Shown piece by piece: positions 38,559 through 47,948 of a stretch of 64,000 nt of DNA (positions are counted from its first letter, which is position 1; each line of letters begins with the position of its first letter). The translations under genes were made by a program, and so were the position numbers. Location of the stretch: the NCBI RefSeq assembly GCF_015594845.1, contig NZ_JADNRK010000008.1:39485-103484 (forward strand). Reading direction: 5' to 3'. This DNA comes from Alkalibacter mobilis (GTDB lineage Bacteria > Bacillota > Clostridia > Eubacteriales > Alkalibacteraceae). Under the pieces are notes generated by a model. That model worked only from the letters and a program-made list of their open reading frames with translations. It did not search any database and was not told the DNA's origin.

Positions 38559-39902
38559 ATGAAAAAAATCTTTACTTGTGCAACATCCTTTGCAATTGCT
38601 TTTGTGATGCTCGCTTCAATTCAAACTGGATTTGCTCCCAAAGTCCAGGCCGAAGGTTCCGGGAAGCTCGTATACGTCATTCCCATTGAAAACGAAGTTG
38701 AAAGGGGACTTGAGGCATTTTTAAGACGGACGACCAAAGAAGCGGCCGAGGCAAATGCAGATCATATCATCTTTGAGATCAATACTCCCGGCGGTGCTGT
38801 GGAAGCCGCTGACAATATCGGTCAGATCATGCAGGAGATAACCATTCCTACAACTGCGTACATCCGTTCCCGAGCCCTTTCTGCCGGTTCATACATTGCG
38901 TTGTTTGCTGACAATATTTACATGAACCCTCAGGCCACCATGGGCGCCAGCGGAATCATCACAACTGATGGTAACGCAGCAGATGCAAAGGCCCAATCCT
39001 ATTGGCGGGAAGCCATGGGAAGCGCTGCAGAAGCCGGAGGACGTGACCGCATTTATGCGGAAGCAATGGCAGACGCCAGCATCGATTTGCCGGAATACAA
39101 TGCACCGGAAGGCGAATTTTTGACCCTTGGTCCCACTAAAGCCATGGAAGTGGGCTATTCCGAAGGAACAGTGAACCACCGTACCGAACTGTTGGCCATT
39201 CTTGGGCTTGATGAGGCAGAGATCGTCGAAGCAAAGATTTCATTTGCTGAAAGCGTTGCCAGATTTTTGACCAACTCCCTGGTGGTTTCCATACTGCTTA
39301 CTCTTGCGGGACTTGGACTGGTTTTAGAGCTATACTCTGCAGGCTTTGGCGTGGCGGGCATTGTAAGCATACTTTCATTGATCCTGTTTTTCTACGGTCA
39401 TGCCGTTGCAGGTCTTGCGGGATTGGAAGTCTTCGTTCTGCTTCTTATTGGAATCGGTCTGGTCATTGCCGAGTTCTTTGTGCCGGGGGGTATCCTGGGG
39501 GGACTGGGAGTTTTAAGCATCATTGGTTCGTTGTTTCTTGCAACGAACAATATCTTTACGATGGGTCTGAGCATCTTGACAGCCCTGATCATCACTATCG
39601 CCGTAGCCGTTATTCTTTACAGAAAAATCGGCTTGCAGGAGGGAATTCTTCGCCACATCATTTTATCGGATCAGCTGACAGCCGAACGTGGCTATGTGCC
39701 TGTTGAAGAACGAAAAGATCTGGTGGGTTTAAAAGGAAAAACACTTACGCCCTTAAGGCCGGCCGGTACTGGTCTGTTTAACGGCAGCAGGATAGACATC
39801 GTGTCTGAAGGAACTTTTATAAGTGGCGGTCAAGCCGTTGAAATAGTCCAGGTAAGCGGTGGTCGAGTGGTCGTAAGAGAAATTACAAACGAGGAGGCAT
39901 AA
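38559..39902 (+). CDS. NfeD-family membrane serine protease (ClpP-type, long NfeD)
   Basis: 447 residues. A signal peptide (about 1-32, [20 protein letters not shown]) leads into a ClpP-like protease domain with [11 protein letters not shown] and the nucleophile region [13 protein letters not shown], then about four to six membrane helices ([39 protein letters not shown] ...), then a C-terminal OB-fold NfeD domain with [16 protein letters not shown]. Such proteins pair with stomatin/flotillin proteins, as with floA here (gap 4 bp). ATG at 38559 follows AAGGGTGGTG. Confidence 0.9.
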   Translation: MKKIFTCATSFAIAFVMLASIQTGFAPKVQAEGSGKLVYVIPIENEVERGLEAFLRRTTKEAAEANADHIIFEINTPGGAVEAADNIGQIMQEITIPTTAYIRSRALSAGSYIALFADNIYMNPQATMGASGIITTDGNAADAKAQSYWREAMGSAAEAGGRDRIYAEAMADASIDLPEYNAPEGEFLTLGPTKAMEVGYSEGTVNHRTELLAILGLDEAEIVEAKISFAESVARFLTNSLVVSILLTLAGLGLVLELYSAGFGVAGIVSILSLILFFYGHAVAGLAGLEVFVLLLIGIGLVIAEFFVPGGILGGLGVLSIIGSLFLATNNIFTMGLSILTALIITIAVAVILYRKIGLQEGILRHIILSDQLTAERGYVPVEERKDLVGLKGKTLTPLRPAGTGLFNGSRIDIVSEGTFISGGQAVEIVQVSGGRVVVREITNEEA

Positions 39903-39906
39903 TTAT

Positions 39907-40896
39907 ATGTTAGGTTTCGCTGATTTCATACCAATTATAATCATTGGTATCATTATTATTGGTCTTGCAATTTTGTTTTCATTTATTCCGGTGGCTTTAT
40001 GGATAAGTGCTTTGGCAGCTGGAGTAAAGGTTAGTATCTTTACCCTTGTCGGTATGCGTTTACGTCGAGTTGTACCAAGCAAGGTTATCAACCCGCTTAT
40101 AAAGGCGTATAAAGCTGGAGTGAGTGCGGATGCCAACCAGTTGGAGTCCCACTATTTGGCTGGCGGAAACGTTGACAGAGTAGTCAATGCTCTAATTGCT
40201 GCGCAAAGAGCCAATATTGAATTGGGTTTTGAGAGGGCAGCAGCAATCGACCTTGCCGGTCGTGACGTGCTTCAAGCCGTTCAAATGAGCGTTAACCCAA
40301 AAGTAATAGAAACACCTTTTATTGCGGGTATTGCCATGGACGGGATCGAAGTAAAGGCAAAAGCAAGGATCACCGTACGTGCCAACATTGAACGACTTGT
40401 AGGTGGCGCCGGTGAAGAAACTGTCATCGCCCGTGTCGGTGAAGGAGTTGTCAGTACCATCGGTAGTGCCACTTCCCACAAGCAAGTACTTGAAAATCCC
40501 GATTCCATATCCAAAAACGTATTAAATCGCGGATTGGACGCTGGAACCGCTTTTGAAATTCTATCAATAGACATTGCCGATGTGGATATCGGTAAAAACA
40601 TCGGAGCCATCCTCCAGACAGATCAAGCCCAGGCGGACAAGAGCATCGCCCAGGCGAAAGCGGAAGAGCGCCGTGCAATGGCCGTGGCGGAAGAGCAGGA
40701 AATGATCGCCCGCGTTCAGGAAATGCGTGCAAAAGTTGTGGAAGCAGAAGCAACTGTACCTCTAGCACTGGCAGAAGCATTGCGTTCGGGCAAAATGGGC
40801 GTGATGGACTATATGAACTACCGCAATATTGGAGCAGATACTCAAATGCGTGATTCCATCGGCAGGATCTCTGAAGAGGATTCTACAAAGGAATGA
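39907..40896 (+). CDS. floA: flotillin-like protein FloA
   Basis: Scaffold of functional membrane microdomains. A hydrophobic N-terminal hairpin ([21 protein letters not shown]) anchors the membrane. A PHB/SPFH domain (about 60-220, [21 protein letters not shown]) and a C-terminal coiled coil rich in Ala/Glu ([19 protein letters not shown]) follow. The whole sequence matches the YqfA/FloA family (329 residues). It is downstream of a long NfeD protease as in the B. subtilis yqeZ-yqfA-yqfB operon. AGGAGG site. Confidence 0.96.
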   Translation: MLGFADFIPIIIIGIIIIGLAILFSFIPVALWISALAAGVKVSIFTLVGMRLRRVVPSKVINPLIKAYKAGVSADANQLESHYLAGGNVDRVVNALIAAQRANIELGFERAAAIDLAGRDVLQAVQMSVNPKVIETPFIAGIAMDGIEVKAKARITVRANIERLVGGAGEETVIARVGEGVVSTIGSATSHKQVLENPDSISKNVLNRGLDAGTAFEILSIDIADVDIGKNIGAILQTDQAQADKSIAQAKAEERRAMAVAEEQEMIARVQEMRAKVVEAEATVPLALAEALRSGKMGVMDYMNYRNIGADTQMRDSIGRISEEDSTKE

Positions 40897-40930
40897 TACC
40901 TAAGTCACAGAGGTTGAAAGGCGTGATTAA

Positions 40931-41416
40931 ATGGAAGACATTCTAGCACCACTCTTAGCCGTTCTTATAATGATAGGTTCGAGCATTTTAGGAAGAATAT
41001 CAAAACAAAAAAAGGGGGAATCACCTCCCCAGCAGAATAAAACTTTGATGGATTACGGTCGCGAACTGATCAAGCAGATCGAACAGCTGGACAAGGGGAC
41101 TCTATTCCCCGAAAGTACTGTCAGTAAAAGCGAGCAGGCAGAGACAATGCAGCGGATCAATGATCCAACGGATAGTTTTGAAAGAAACTCCCAAGTAAAC
41201 ATGAAACAGGAATATACGCGCTCAATACAGCGATCCGAAAAAATTGAGAGAGTCATCGATCGTCAAACAGCTCCCTTGCAAGTGGAAAGGAAATCCCCCA
41301 AAGGATTCCCCATAAATAAGCGATTGAGCAAAAAAGACTTGAGACAAAGCATTGTTATGGCTGAAATTCTGGGTCCGCCCAGAGCAAAGCAGCCTCATTC
41401 GCCGATCAAACGATAG
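40931..41416 (+). CDS. hypothetical membrane-anchored protein, third gene of the floA operon
   Basis: 161 residues, family not recognised. The N-terminal hydrophobic segment (about 4-20, ILAPLLAVLIMIGSSILGR) is followed by a long hydrophilic, basic, low-complexity tail (Lys/Gln/Arg-rich, e.g. SEKIERVIDRQTAP and SKKDLRQSIVMAEILG). Position matches the small third gene (yqfB-like) in some floA operons, but I see no sequence signature linking them. The RLSKKDLRQSIVMAEILGPP end resembles the C-terminal tail of membrane-linked accessory proteins in Firmicutes. A large terminator follows. Confidence 0.8.
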   Translation: MEDILAPLLAVLIMIGSSILGRISKQKKGESPPQQNKTLMDYGRELIKQIEQLDKGTLFPESTVSKSEQAETMQRINDPTDSFERNSQVNMKQEYTRSIQRSEKIERVIDRQTAPLQVERKSPKGFPINKRLSKKDLRQSIVMAEILGPPRAKQPHSPIKR

Positions 41417-41436
41417 AAATTAAAGTCAACAAATTT

Positions 41437-41490
41437 AAAAGTACACCCCTCATGTTAGACGTAAAATCTAATAGTTGGGTGTACTTTTTT
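41437..41490. terminator. bidirectional terminator, floA operon / ABC operon
   Basis: Outer stem AAAAGTACACCC / GGGTGTACTTTT with an inner TTAGA-TCTAA stem and a T run. Confidence 0.8.
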
Positions 41491-41507
41491 ATATTTCCTG
41501 CATTCCA

Positions 41508-44165
41508 TTATATATTTTCGCTTTTTAATGCATCCATGGGGTTGTCTTTACGGATCTTGTCCATGGCATAGATGCTGCTTGCAAATACAACCAAGAACAC
41601 ACTGCCGATGGCGATGACCACAGGCTTAACGGGCATGTAGAAAGGAAATTCCATACCGTTGCTGATGGAGATATATATAAGATAAGTAATCCCTACCGCC
41701 ACCGGGATGCCGTAGATAATGCCTTTAAGGCCGTAGAGGGTGCTCTCATAGGTCATCATATTCCAGAAACCCTTTTGTGTCATTCCCACTGTCTTCAACA
41801 TTGCAAACTCCCTTCGCCGCAGATGAATGTTGGTGGATATGGTGTTGAATACATTGGCGGCGGCAATGAGCGAAATGAGGATTATGAACCCATAGGAAAA
41901 GATATTTATCACACTGATCATGGCACGATCCTGCTCCTGAAATGCTCCATGGTCGATAAGCCGGCTGTAGGATAACTTCTCTTCCTTGAGCAAACGGGTC
42001 ATCTCTTCATAAGCGGCCTTGTGGTCATCAACATGGAAGTACAAATTGATAGGGATATCTTCCTTTTCACCCAAGATCTCCTTACTCGCACTAAAAGGGT
42101 AGATCACCTTGATGTCTGTTCCCATTAAATTGGTTGCCATCATTGGAAGTTCTGGAATGATATATCCCAACTCCAACTCCCGGGTGGTGATCCCATCCTT
42201 CTTGGGAAGGAGTACTTCCACTTCGTTCAAGTCTCGGTAGACCAGCTGGTCTCCTCTGGCCTCTCCTGTAAAATAAGCACCTTCCACATCCATGATCTCC
42301 ACCCCTTTCGCCGTGAAATATCCCTCTTCCAGAGCGTCATAAGTATAATACTTGGAATCTTCCGGGTCAAAGATCTTTCCCTTGGTGTAGACAAGGGCCT
42401 TGGGCTCATCCCGCCCCATATACTCCCCTGCATCCAACCGGTTGTTCTCCAGCAGCCTCATAAAGCTGTCATCATCCAGAAAGATCAGATGCATGTCAAG
42501 CAGCATCTCTCCTTCCGTCATTCCGACTATCTCCTGCATCCAGTTGGTCCCTGCCAACTTTTGATAATTCTCTTCAACCAAATCCTTTGGCACCAAGATC
42601 CCTGCTCCCATTTCACTGTATTCATATGAGGAATCCCGAATCCCTTCCACGGAAGTCAATAATTCTCTCAGGTGCCCAGCATCAATTTGCTGTTCTGGCG
42701 TTAGAGTGTAGGATATGTCGTAAGTGGCTTCCCCGAAAAGCTGACTTGTGCTTTTCTGCAAGTAGCTGGTGAAGCTGGAGGCGGATATGAAAAGCACCAC
42801 ACTCATGAACAATGATATGACGGTAGCTCTGTATTTTCGTTTGTTCCGTTTAAAGTTTTTGGCCGCCAACATACCGTTGAATCCAAATAGCTTGTAGGTG
42901 ATCCGACTTGTCTTTACCTTTCCCGCCTTGATTTTAATGTCATTTGTCTGCCTAATGGCATCCATGGCGGAAATCTTGGCTGCTTTTCTTGCGGGGATGG
43001 CCGCAGAGATCAGAACTGTCACCAGCCCCAAAGCAGCAGCCAAAAGCAGGGCCGTGGGTGATATCCGCAGTATAAGCTGTGCATTCGTCCCAGAATTCCA
43101 CAGGGCTTTGAAGATGTCCTTGGCAAATGTGAACGTCAGTCCGATCCCGGTGATCCCCAACAGGATCCCCAGCGGGATCCCCACGGCACTCAGAATAAAG
43201 GCTTCAAAGATTACGCTGCCCATAACCTGTTTTTTTGTTGCTCCAATGGATTTTAAAAGTCCAAATTGCTTTGTCCGCTCGCTGATGGATATGGAAAAGG
43301 CGTTGTAGATCAGAGATATGGAACCAAACATAATGATGGCAGAAAGCACGGCCACCATGCTGTAGAGTACATCGTTGAGGGTGTTCTCGTTAGAATTGCC
43401 GCTAAAGCGGAGCAAATTGCTGTTTACCACCGTTTCTTCAAATCCGGTTTCATCAAGAAAGGTGTAGATCCCTTCCATGGGCTTTACTCTCAAGTATACG
43501 TCGAAGCTGCCGTTTCCCGTGCCGTCAGCCACGGTGAGTGCCGTATAACCGGGAGCCGTGAATCCTTCAAAGGAGGGTCGTTCATAAAATCCTACGACGG
43601 TGTACGTCTTCGTCTCTTCTCCTTCCAGCGCTTCTGCACCTTTCAGGAAGGATTGGGATTGGGTCATGATAATTCCGTCATGCACCCGCTTTCCTACATC
43701 CAGGGTGATCTCGTCTCCAAGAGACATGGTGACACCGCCGTTGCTGGAAAGGTGCTCCGGCAGGAGTATCTGACTGCTATCCTCCGGAAGGATCCCATCC
43801 ACTAAATGAACCGGCATCATTAAAGAAAATTCTTCATCCATGGCACCCACAAACAAATAGGGCTTGTCTTCATTTTGGATACCCTCCAACAGGGCATAAC
43901 CTATATGCTCCAGGGTGGAGACTGCCTCTATCTCTTCTTCATCCCTCAGAGTCTGGATGTCTGCTGCTGTAATGTTCAGTGCACCACCGTAAAAATCTCC
44001 TTCTTGTTCCTTTACCACTTCGATCAAATATGACTGGAGGCTAAAGACAGATGTAGTGATCGCTGTAAAGAGGGATACGGATAGAATTATGCCAACAATG
44101 GTGACAAGAGTTCTGGTCCGATTCTTCTGCAAGTTCTTCCAGGTCACTTTGTTCAGGATCTTCAT
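41508..44165 (-). CDS. ABC exporter permease, large FtsX/MacB-like
   Basis: 885 residues, a duplicated FtsX design: N-terminal helix (TRTLVTIVGIILSVSLFTAI), an extracytoplasmic domain, three helices with the FtsX box TKQFGLLKSIGATKKQVMG, a second large extracytoplasmic domain (about 480-750), and a final three-helix set with RRREFAMLKTVGMTQ. Such permeases export or sense peptides, including antimicrobial peptides in some BceB-related systems, but the length and topology here fit the generic YknZ/FtsX-like group. It shares a four-base overlap (ATGA) with its ATPase. Confidence 0.9.
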   Translation of the reverse strand: MKILNKVTWKNLQKNRTRTLVTIVGIILSVSLFTAITTSVFSLQSYLIEVVKEQEGDFYGGALNITAADIQTLRDEEEIEAVSTLEHIGYALLEGIQNEDKPYLFVGAMDEEFSLMMPVHLVDGILPEDSSQILLPEHLSSNGGVTMSLGDEITLDVGKRVHDGIIMTQSQSFLKGAEALEGEETKTYTVVGFYERPSFEGFTAPGYTALTVADGTGNGSFDVYLRVKPMEGIYTFLDETGFEETVVNSNLLRFSGNSNENTLNDVLYSMVAVLSAIIMFGSISLIYNAFSISISERTKQFGLLKSIGATKKQVMGSVIFEAFILSAVGIPLGILLGITGIGLTFTFAKDIFKALWNSGTNAQLILRISPTALLLAAALGLVTVLISAAIPARKAAKISAMDAIRQTNDIKIKAGKVKTSRITYKLFGFNGMLAAKNFKRNKRKYRATVISLFMSVVLFISASSFTSYLQKSTSQLFGEATYDISYTLTPEQQIDAGHLRELLTSVEGIRDSSYEYSEMGAGILVPKDLVEENYQKLAGTNWMQEIVGMTEGEMLLDMHLIFLDDDSFMRLLENNRLDAGEYMGRDEPKALVYTKGKIFDPEDSKYYTYDALEEGYFTAKGVEIMDVEGAYFTGEARGDQLVYRDLNEVEVLLPKKDGITTRELELGYIIPELPMMATNLMGTDIKVIYPFSASKEILGEKEDIPINLYFHVDDHKAAYEEMTRLLKEEKLSYSRLIDHGAFQEQDRAMISVINIFSYGFIILISLIAAANVFNTISTNIHLRRREFAMLKTVGMTQKGFWNMMTYESTLYGLKGIIYGIPVAVGITYLIYISISNGMEFPFYMPVKPVVIAIGSVFLVVFASSIYAMDKIRKDNPMDALKSENI

Positions 44166-44845
44166 GAACTTATCACCTCATCTCGAGTGATCTTCCCATC
44201 TTCTATGGTCAGTATCCTGTTGGCTTGACGGGCGATGGCATCATCATGGGTAATGATAAGCAGCGTCTGGTCATACTTGCGGTTGGACTCCTTTAGAAGT
44301 TCGATAATGTCCTGGCTATTCTTGGAATCCAAGTTGCCGGTGGGTTCGTCCGCCAGCAGCACCACCGGCTCGTTCATCAGTGCTCTTCCGATCGACACCC
44401 GTTGTTGTTGTCCCCCTGAGAGCTGATTGGGCAAATGGTTTTCCCGCCCGTGGAGATTCAGCGTTTCCAACAAGTCGGACAATCTTTCCTTCTCCACCTC
44501 TTTTCCGTCCATCAATACGGGAAGGGTCATGTTTTCCACCACGTTGAGGACGGGAATCAAGTTATAAAATTGGTAGATCAAACCTACCTGCCTACGTCGA
44601 AAAACGGCCAGCATCTCTTCGTCCTGCCCATAGACATCGCTGCCATCCATGAATACCTTGCCGGAAGTAGGTCGATCGACACCCCCTAAAATATGCAACA
44701 AGGTGGATTTTCCTGAACCCGAAGGACCGGTGATCGCCACAAAGTCACCCTTCTTGATGGCAAAGGAAACGTCATCCAGCGCTTTTACCATATTTTCGCC
44801 TTCACCATAAGTCTTGGTGAGGTTTTCCACTTTTACAATCTCCAT
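44162..44845 (-). CDS. ABC exporter ATP-binding protein
   Basis: 227 residues, MacB/LolD class: Walker A GPSGSGKST (about 39-47), signature LSGGQQQRVSIGRAL, Walker B VLLADEPTGNLDS, and H-loop IITHDDAIA. It is first in the two-gene exporter operon, with AGGAGG before the ATG. It differs from the other ATPase in this window in the DRPTSGKVF region, so the two exporters are separate systems. No two-component system is adjacent. Confidence 0.93.
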   Translation of the reverse strand: MEIVKVENLTKTYGEGENMVKALDDVSFAIKKGDFVAITGPSGSGKSTLLHILGGVDRPTSGKVFMDGSDVYGQDEEMLAVFRRRQVGLIYQFYNLIPVLNVVENMTLPVLMDGKEVEKERLSDLLETLNLHGRENHLPNQLSGGQQQRVSIGRALMNEPVVLLADEPTGNLDSKNSQDIIELLKESNRKYDQTLLIITHDDAIARQANRILTIEDGKITRDEVISS

Positions 44846-44948
44846 ATATGAAACCTCCTGTGTTTTTTGTCTTCATTTCATTGTAGATCGACCACATTAA
44901 CGGGTGATTAAAAAAATCTTAATAAATTATTACGAAAGCATAAGAATT

Positions 44949-44974
44949 AAAGCCAACGGATGCCGTTGGCTTTT
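44949..44974 (-). terminator. terminator after symporter 1
   Basis: AAAGCCAACGG-CAT-CCGTTGGCTTT hairpin on the minus strand. Confidence 0.85.
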
Positions 44975-44992
44975 GATATTCGATAAATTGAT

Positions 44993-46549
44993 TTATAAGT
45001 TGTTATCAGGCTTCTTGGTAAATATGGATACAACGATAAATATGAGTGCAGATAACGGGACACCGATCACCATGGGATCCATACTGGACCAGGGATGACC
45101 AAACAATACGGGTTTTCCCGTCAAAGCCATACATATGCCCAGTGGCACAGCTTCACTGGCTTTAACAAATCCATACCAAAAAAGGGCGAAAACCAATCCT
45201 CCATACACACTTGCTATAGCTCCAGCTTTTGAAGATCCTTTCCAAAAAAGACACCCTGTATAAGAGGGAAGCCAACAAATGGCACAGATCCCAAACCAAA
45301 ACACCGTAGCCCTTGCGATAATGCCGGCCGGCAATACAAAAGCAAGTAAAAGTCCAAAGCTCAATCCTATCACTATTCCCAGCTGCATCATTCTTTTTGT
45401 ATTTTTCTCGGTATTGAAATTATCAAAAATATCTCTGGCAAAAGCCACTCCTTGAAGGTGAAGCAAGGATGCTGAAGATGACAGTGCCGCTGCCAGCAAA
45501 CCGAACATGAATAAATACACAAACCACTCAGGCATCAATGATGAAATGGTCATTGGAATTATCATGTCGACATTTCCTTCAGCTGCGAATAATGAAATTT
45601 GACCAGTTTTATTGTAAAAATATACATTGCTGAAGATTCCCACCAATACATAACCACCAGTCAAAAACCAAATGAAAATCGCTGCTGCTACGATACCTAT
45701 ATAAATATTTTTTTCGCTTTTTACAGCCATAAACTTGACTTGCAAGTGAGGTTGAGCCAACGTTCCCACACTGATGCCAAGTACCAGCGTACTCATCACC
45801 GTCCACCATATGGTCGATCCAAGATCCGGCATCCAAACCCAACCATTATGACCTGCTTGGACAAGATTATTTGGTATCAAATGTGTGATACTGTCCAATA
45901 CATTGTGAGCGGTTGTAATACCCCCGACTTTCCATAGTATCGTTCCCAACAATATCACACTCGAAAGAAACATGATGCTTGCCAATAATGCATCAGTGTA
46001 AATAACACCGATCAATCCACCATACGATACGTATAGCAGAACTAAAACAGAAATTATAATAAGTGCGAGTTTGTAATCTATCCCGGTAGCACCGGCTACA
46101 AAATTTGCTCCGCCAATCAAAATTATGCTTGTGTAGGCCGGCAAAAATACGTATATTATGACACCAATCGACTTTTGAAGAAATTTGCTTTCAAATCTTT
46201 TGCCCATCAGCTGCGGAAAACTCTCTGCACCAAAGCGTTCTCCTATGACCCGCACTCTCCTGCCGTAAACATAAAATGCTATAAATGTACCTATGAGCAT
46301 GTTTCCGAGTATTCCCCAGTACAGGCTATATCCATACAAACCGGCAACACCGCCAAACCCTACAATTGCCGATGTGCTGACAAGTGAAGCTCCATAAGAT
46401 AGTGCAATAAACAAGCCACCTATATTTCTTCCGCCAACTGTCAAATCCAAAGCATTCTTGGTTCTTCTCTTACCAAAATACGTTGTACATGCAATAGCTC
46501 CGATAAAAAACAAACTGGTAATTAAAAAAACCGACAAATTTAGTTTCAT
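44993..46549 (-). CDS. sodium:solute symporter (SSS family) 1
   Basis: 518 residues with about 13 membrane helices of the LeuT-like SSS fold. Family segments include FGGVAGLYGYSLYWGILGNM, AESFPQLMGKRFESK and the sodium-site region GLLAAALSSSASLLHLQGVA. Substrate unknown; sugars, acids or amino acids are possible. It is preceded, with a two-base gap, by a 38-residue membrane protein and lies at the 3' end of the catabolic island. Confidence 0.92.
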   Translation of the reverse strand: MKLNLSVFLITSLFFIGAIACTTYFGKRRTKNALDLTVGGRNIGGLFIALSYGASLVSTSAIVGFGGVAGLYGYSLYWGILGNMLIGTFIAFYVYGRRVRVIGERFGAESFPQLMGKRFESKFLQKSIGVIIYVFLPAYTSIILIGGANFVAGATGIDYKLALIIISVLVLLYVSYGGLIGVIYTDALLASIMFLSSVILLGTILWKVGGITTAHNVLDSITHLIPNNLVQAGHNGWVWMPDLGSTIWWTVMSTLVLGISVGTLAQPHLQVKFMAVKSEKNIYIGIVAAAIFIWFLTGGYVLVGIFSNVYFYNKTGQISLFAAEGNVDMIIPMTISSLMPEWFVYLFMFGLLAAALSSSASLLHLQGVAFARDIFDNFNTEKNTKRMMQLGIVIGLSFGLLLAFVLPAGIIARATVFWFGICAICWLPSYTGCLFWKGSSKAGAIASVYGGLVFALFWYGFVKASEAVPLGICMALTGKPVLFGHPWSSMDPMVIGVPLSALIFIVVSIFTKKPDNNL

Positions 46550-46550
46550 T

Positions 46551-46667
46551 CTATTTTTCCCTTTCAGCCTTGGAGTATTTTATGATGCCGAATACAACAT
46601 TAAATATCAACATCAATAACGTCGAAAAAAAACATGCTATGATTTGTGGATCCTTTAGACCAAACAT
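46551..46667 (-). CDS. small accessory membrane protein of symporter 1 (38 aa)
   Basis: Begins MFGLKDPQIIACFFSTLLML, with one hydrophobic helix (about 9-29) and a charged KYSKAEREK tail. I choose the second ATG (46665-46667), six bases after AAAGGAG; the first ATG abuts that site. The TAG is separated by one base from the symporter ATG. It resembles the short proteins annotated beside SSS transporters as symporter small accessory proteins. The role is presumably stability or assembly of the transporter. Confidence 0.8.
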   Translation of the reverse strand: MFGLKDPQIIACFFSTLLMLIFNVVFGIIKYSKAEREK

Positions 46668-46937
46668 ATACATCTCCTTTGATAGTCATTAAAATGGTTC
46701 CCGCTTTTCTTGAAATTCTCAATTAACATTGATTAGAAGTATACCACAAAACATATAACCGATGGGATCTGATTTTACATAAATACAATTTTTTTCCATG
46801 CAAATTCTTAGTAAGTTTGGTCCCCACATTATTTTCTCTTTTCATGCAAAAACCTCACTTCTATAAATAATTTTATATCAGCGAGGTTATTGTAATTTTA
46901 TACGGATATCGTCATATCACTTTCAATGATCCTTTAC
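46668..46937. other. intergenic region between symporter 1 block and IolB-like gene
   Basis: AT-rich. It holds the terminator-like hairpin after the IolB-like gene (46863-46902, AACCTC...GAGGTT with a T run on the minus strand). A TATACT-like box near 46740 could start the symporter transcript, with no good -35. I found no sigma-54 element here. Confidence 0.5.
46863..46902 (-). terminator. likely terminator after IolB-like gene
   Basis: Minus strand AACCTC ... GTGAGGTTTTTG with an AT-rich loop. Confidence 0.5.
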
Positions 46938-47798
46938 TCAAAATTCTCTTAACGTTTCTACATCTGAAAGCCATTGGAATCTTTCATCGTGCAACAATTT
47001 ATAAACCTTGTCATTTCCGGCCAATCCCCACAGCAGGTATTCTGTACATCCAGGCACTGCCAAAGAAGTATGGTATCCGAAAGGCAATGCAATAGCCGTT
47101 TCATCATCACTGATCTTATTGAACTCATCCCAAGCTCCACCTTCATCCCCTTCAAGCCCGTATGAATGTTGAATAACATACTTACCATGTGGCCCTTTAA
47201 CTCTAATTGAAAATATTTCATCTAGCGGAAATTCTTTTTCATTGTCTAAATCATGCTTATGTGCTGGAAATCCAATCCACCCTCCCGGTATAGAAACAGA
47301 CTCTCCGACTAATAATTTTTTTGTAACATGGTCCATATTTTTACCTTGCGGTCCAAAGATCCATCTATATTTCCTTCTCCAATTATAATGTCCAGGATCG
47401 CCTTCTTCAACATCACAAGGCAAACTTTGGAATGGCGGATTCCCTTCGCTGCAAGGTGTTGTAAAGACTCTCGCTTCCAGCCCCGTTTCACTCTTCATTA
47501 TTAGTTTGCTGTTAGGAGGCAAGTATAATGTTGTTGGAAGATCACTGTACACGTCTTTACGTTTTCCAGTTACTCCATCCAATACTTTTTTTCCATTCCA
47601 GTATACATCGGCGGTGTATTCACCTTCCTGCAAGACAATTGCAATCTCTTCACCAACTACTTCGTGTTCTAACGTTTGACCTTTTTTTATCAATATTCTG
47701 TCGAATCCCAAAAATTCACAATCAGAATTATTTCTAGTGATAACCCTTTCATATCCGTCAATGTTTTTAAATCTAAATACTTCAGTGTATTTTTTCAT
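46938..47798 (-). CDS. IolB/5-deoxy-glucuronate isomerase-like cupin
   Basis: 286 residues, bicupin of the IolB/KduI group. IolB converts 5-deoxy-D-glucuronate to 2-deoxy-5-keto-D-gluconate in inositol catabolism. The metal-binding stretch GGWIGFPAHKHDLDNEKEFP is typical, with further ligands in LDEIFSIRVK and PFGYHTSLAVPG. None of the classic iolC, iolD, iolE or iolJ genes is nearby, so a related sugar acid may be the substrate. GGGGGAGATAAT precedes the ATG. Confidence 0.83.
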   Translation of the reverse strand: MKKYTEVFRFKNIDGYERVITRNNSDCEFLGFDRILIKKGQTLEHEVVGEEIAIVLQEGEYTADVYWNGKKVLDGVTGKRKDVYSDLPTTLYLPPNSKLIMKSETGLEARVFTTPCSEGNPPFQSLPCDVEEGDPGHYNWRRKYRWIFGPQGKNMDHVTKKLLVGESVSIPGGWIGFPAHKHDLDNEKEFPLDEIFSIRVKGPHGKYVIQHSYGLEGDEGGAWDEFNKISDDETAIALPFGYHTSLAVPGCTEYLLWGLAGNDKVYKLLHDERFQWLSDVETLREF

Positions 47799-47810
47799 AT
47801 TATCTCCCCC

Positions 47811-47900
47811 TCAAATAGTTTTGTTGCCTTGCACCAAACCAGGTACTAATTTTGTTTTACCGATTCCTACTGCATTTTTAACTTCAATTATTTTGGACAT
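47811..47900 (-). CDS. possible 29-aa ORF between dehydrogenase and IolB-like genes
   Basis: ATG at 47898-47900 preceded by AAAGAGAGAAAT; stop TGA at 47811-47813. The peptide starts MSKIIEVKNAVGIGKTKLVP. It sits co-directionally in the operon gap. No family recognised; it could be a small protein, a leftover of a larger gene, or chance. Confidence 0.35.
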   Translation of the reverse strand: MSKIIEVKNAVGIGKTKLVPGLVQGNKTI

Positions 47901-47948
47901 ATTTCTCTCTTTGTAATTTCGCCTTTGACATTTTTATTATCATATCTA

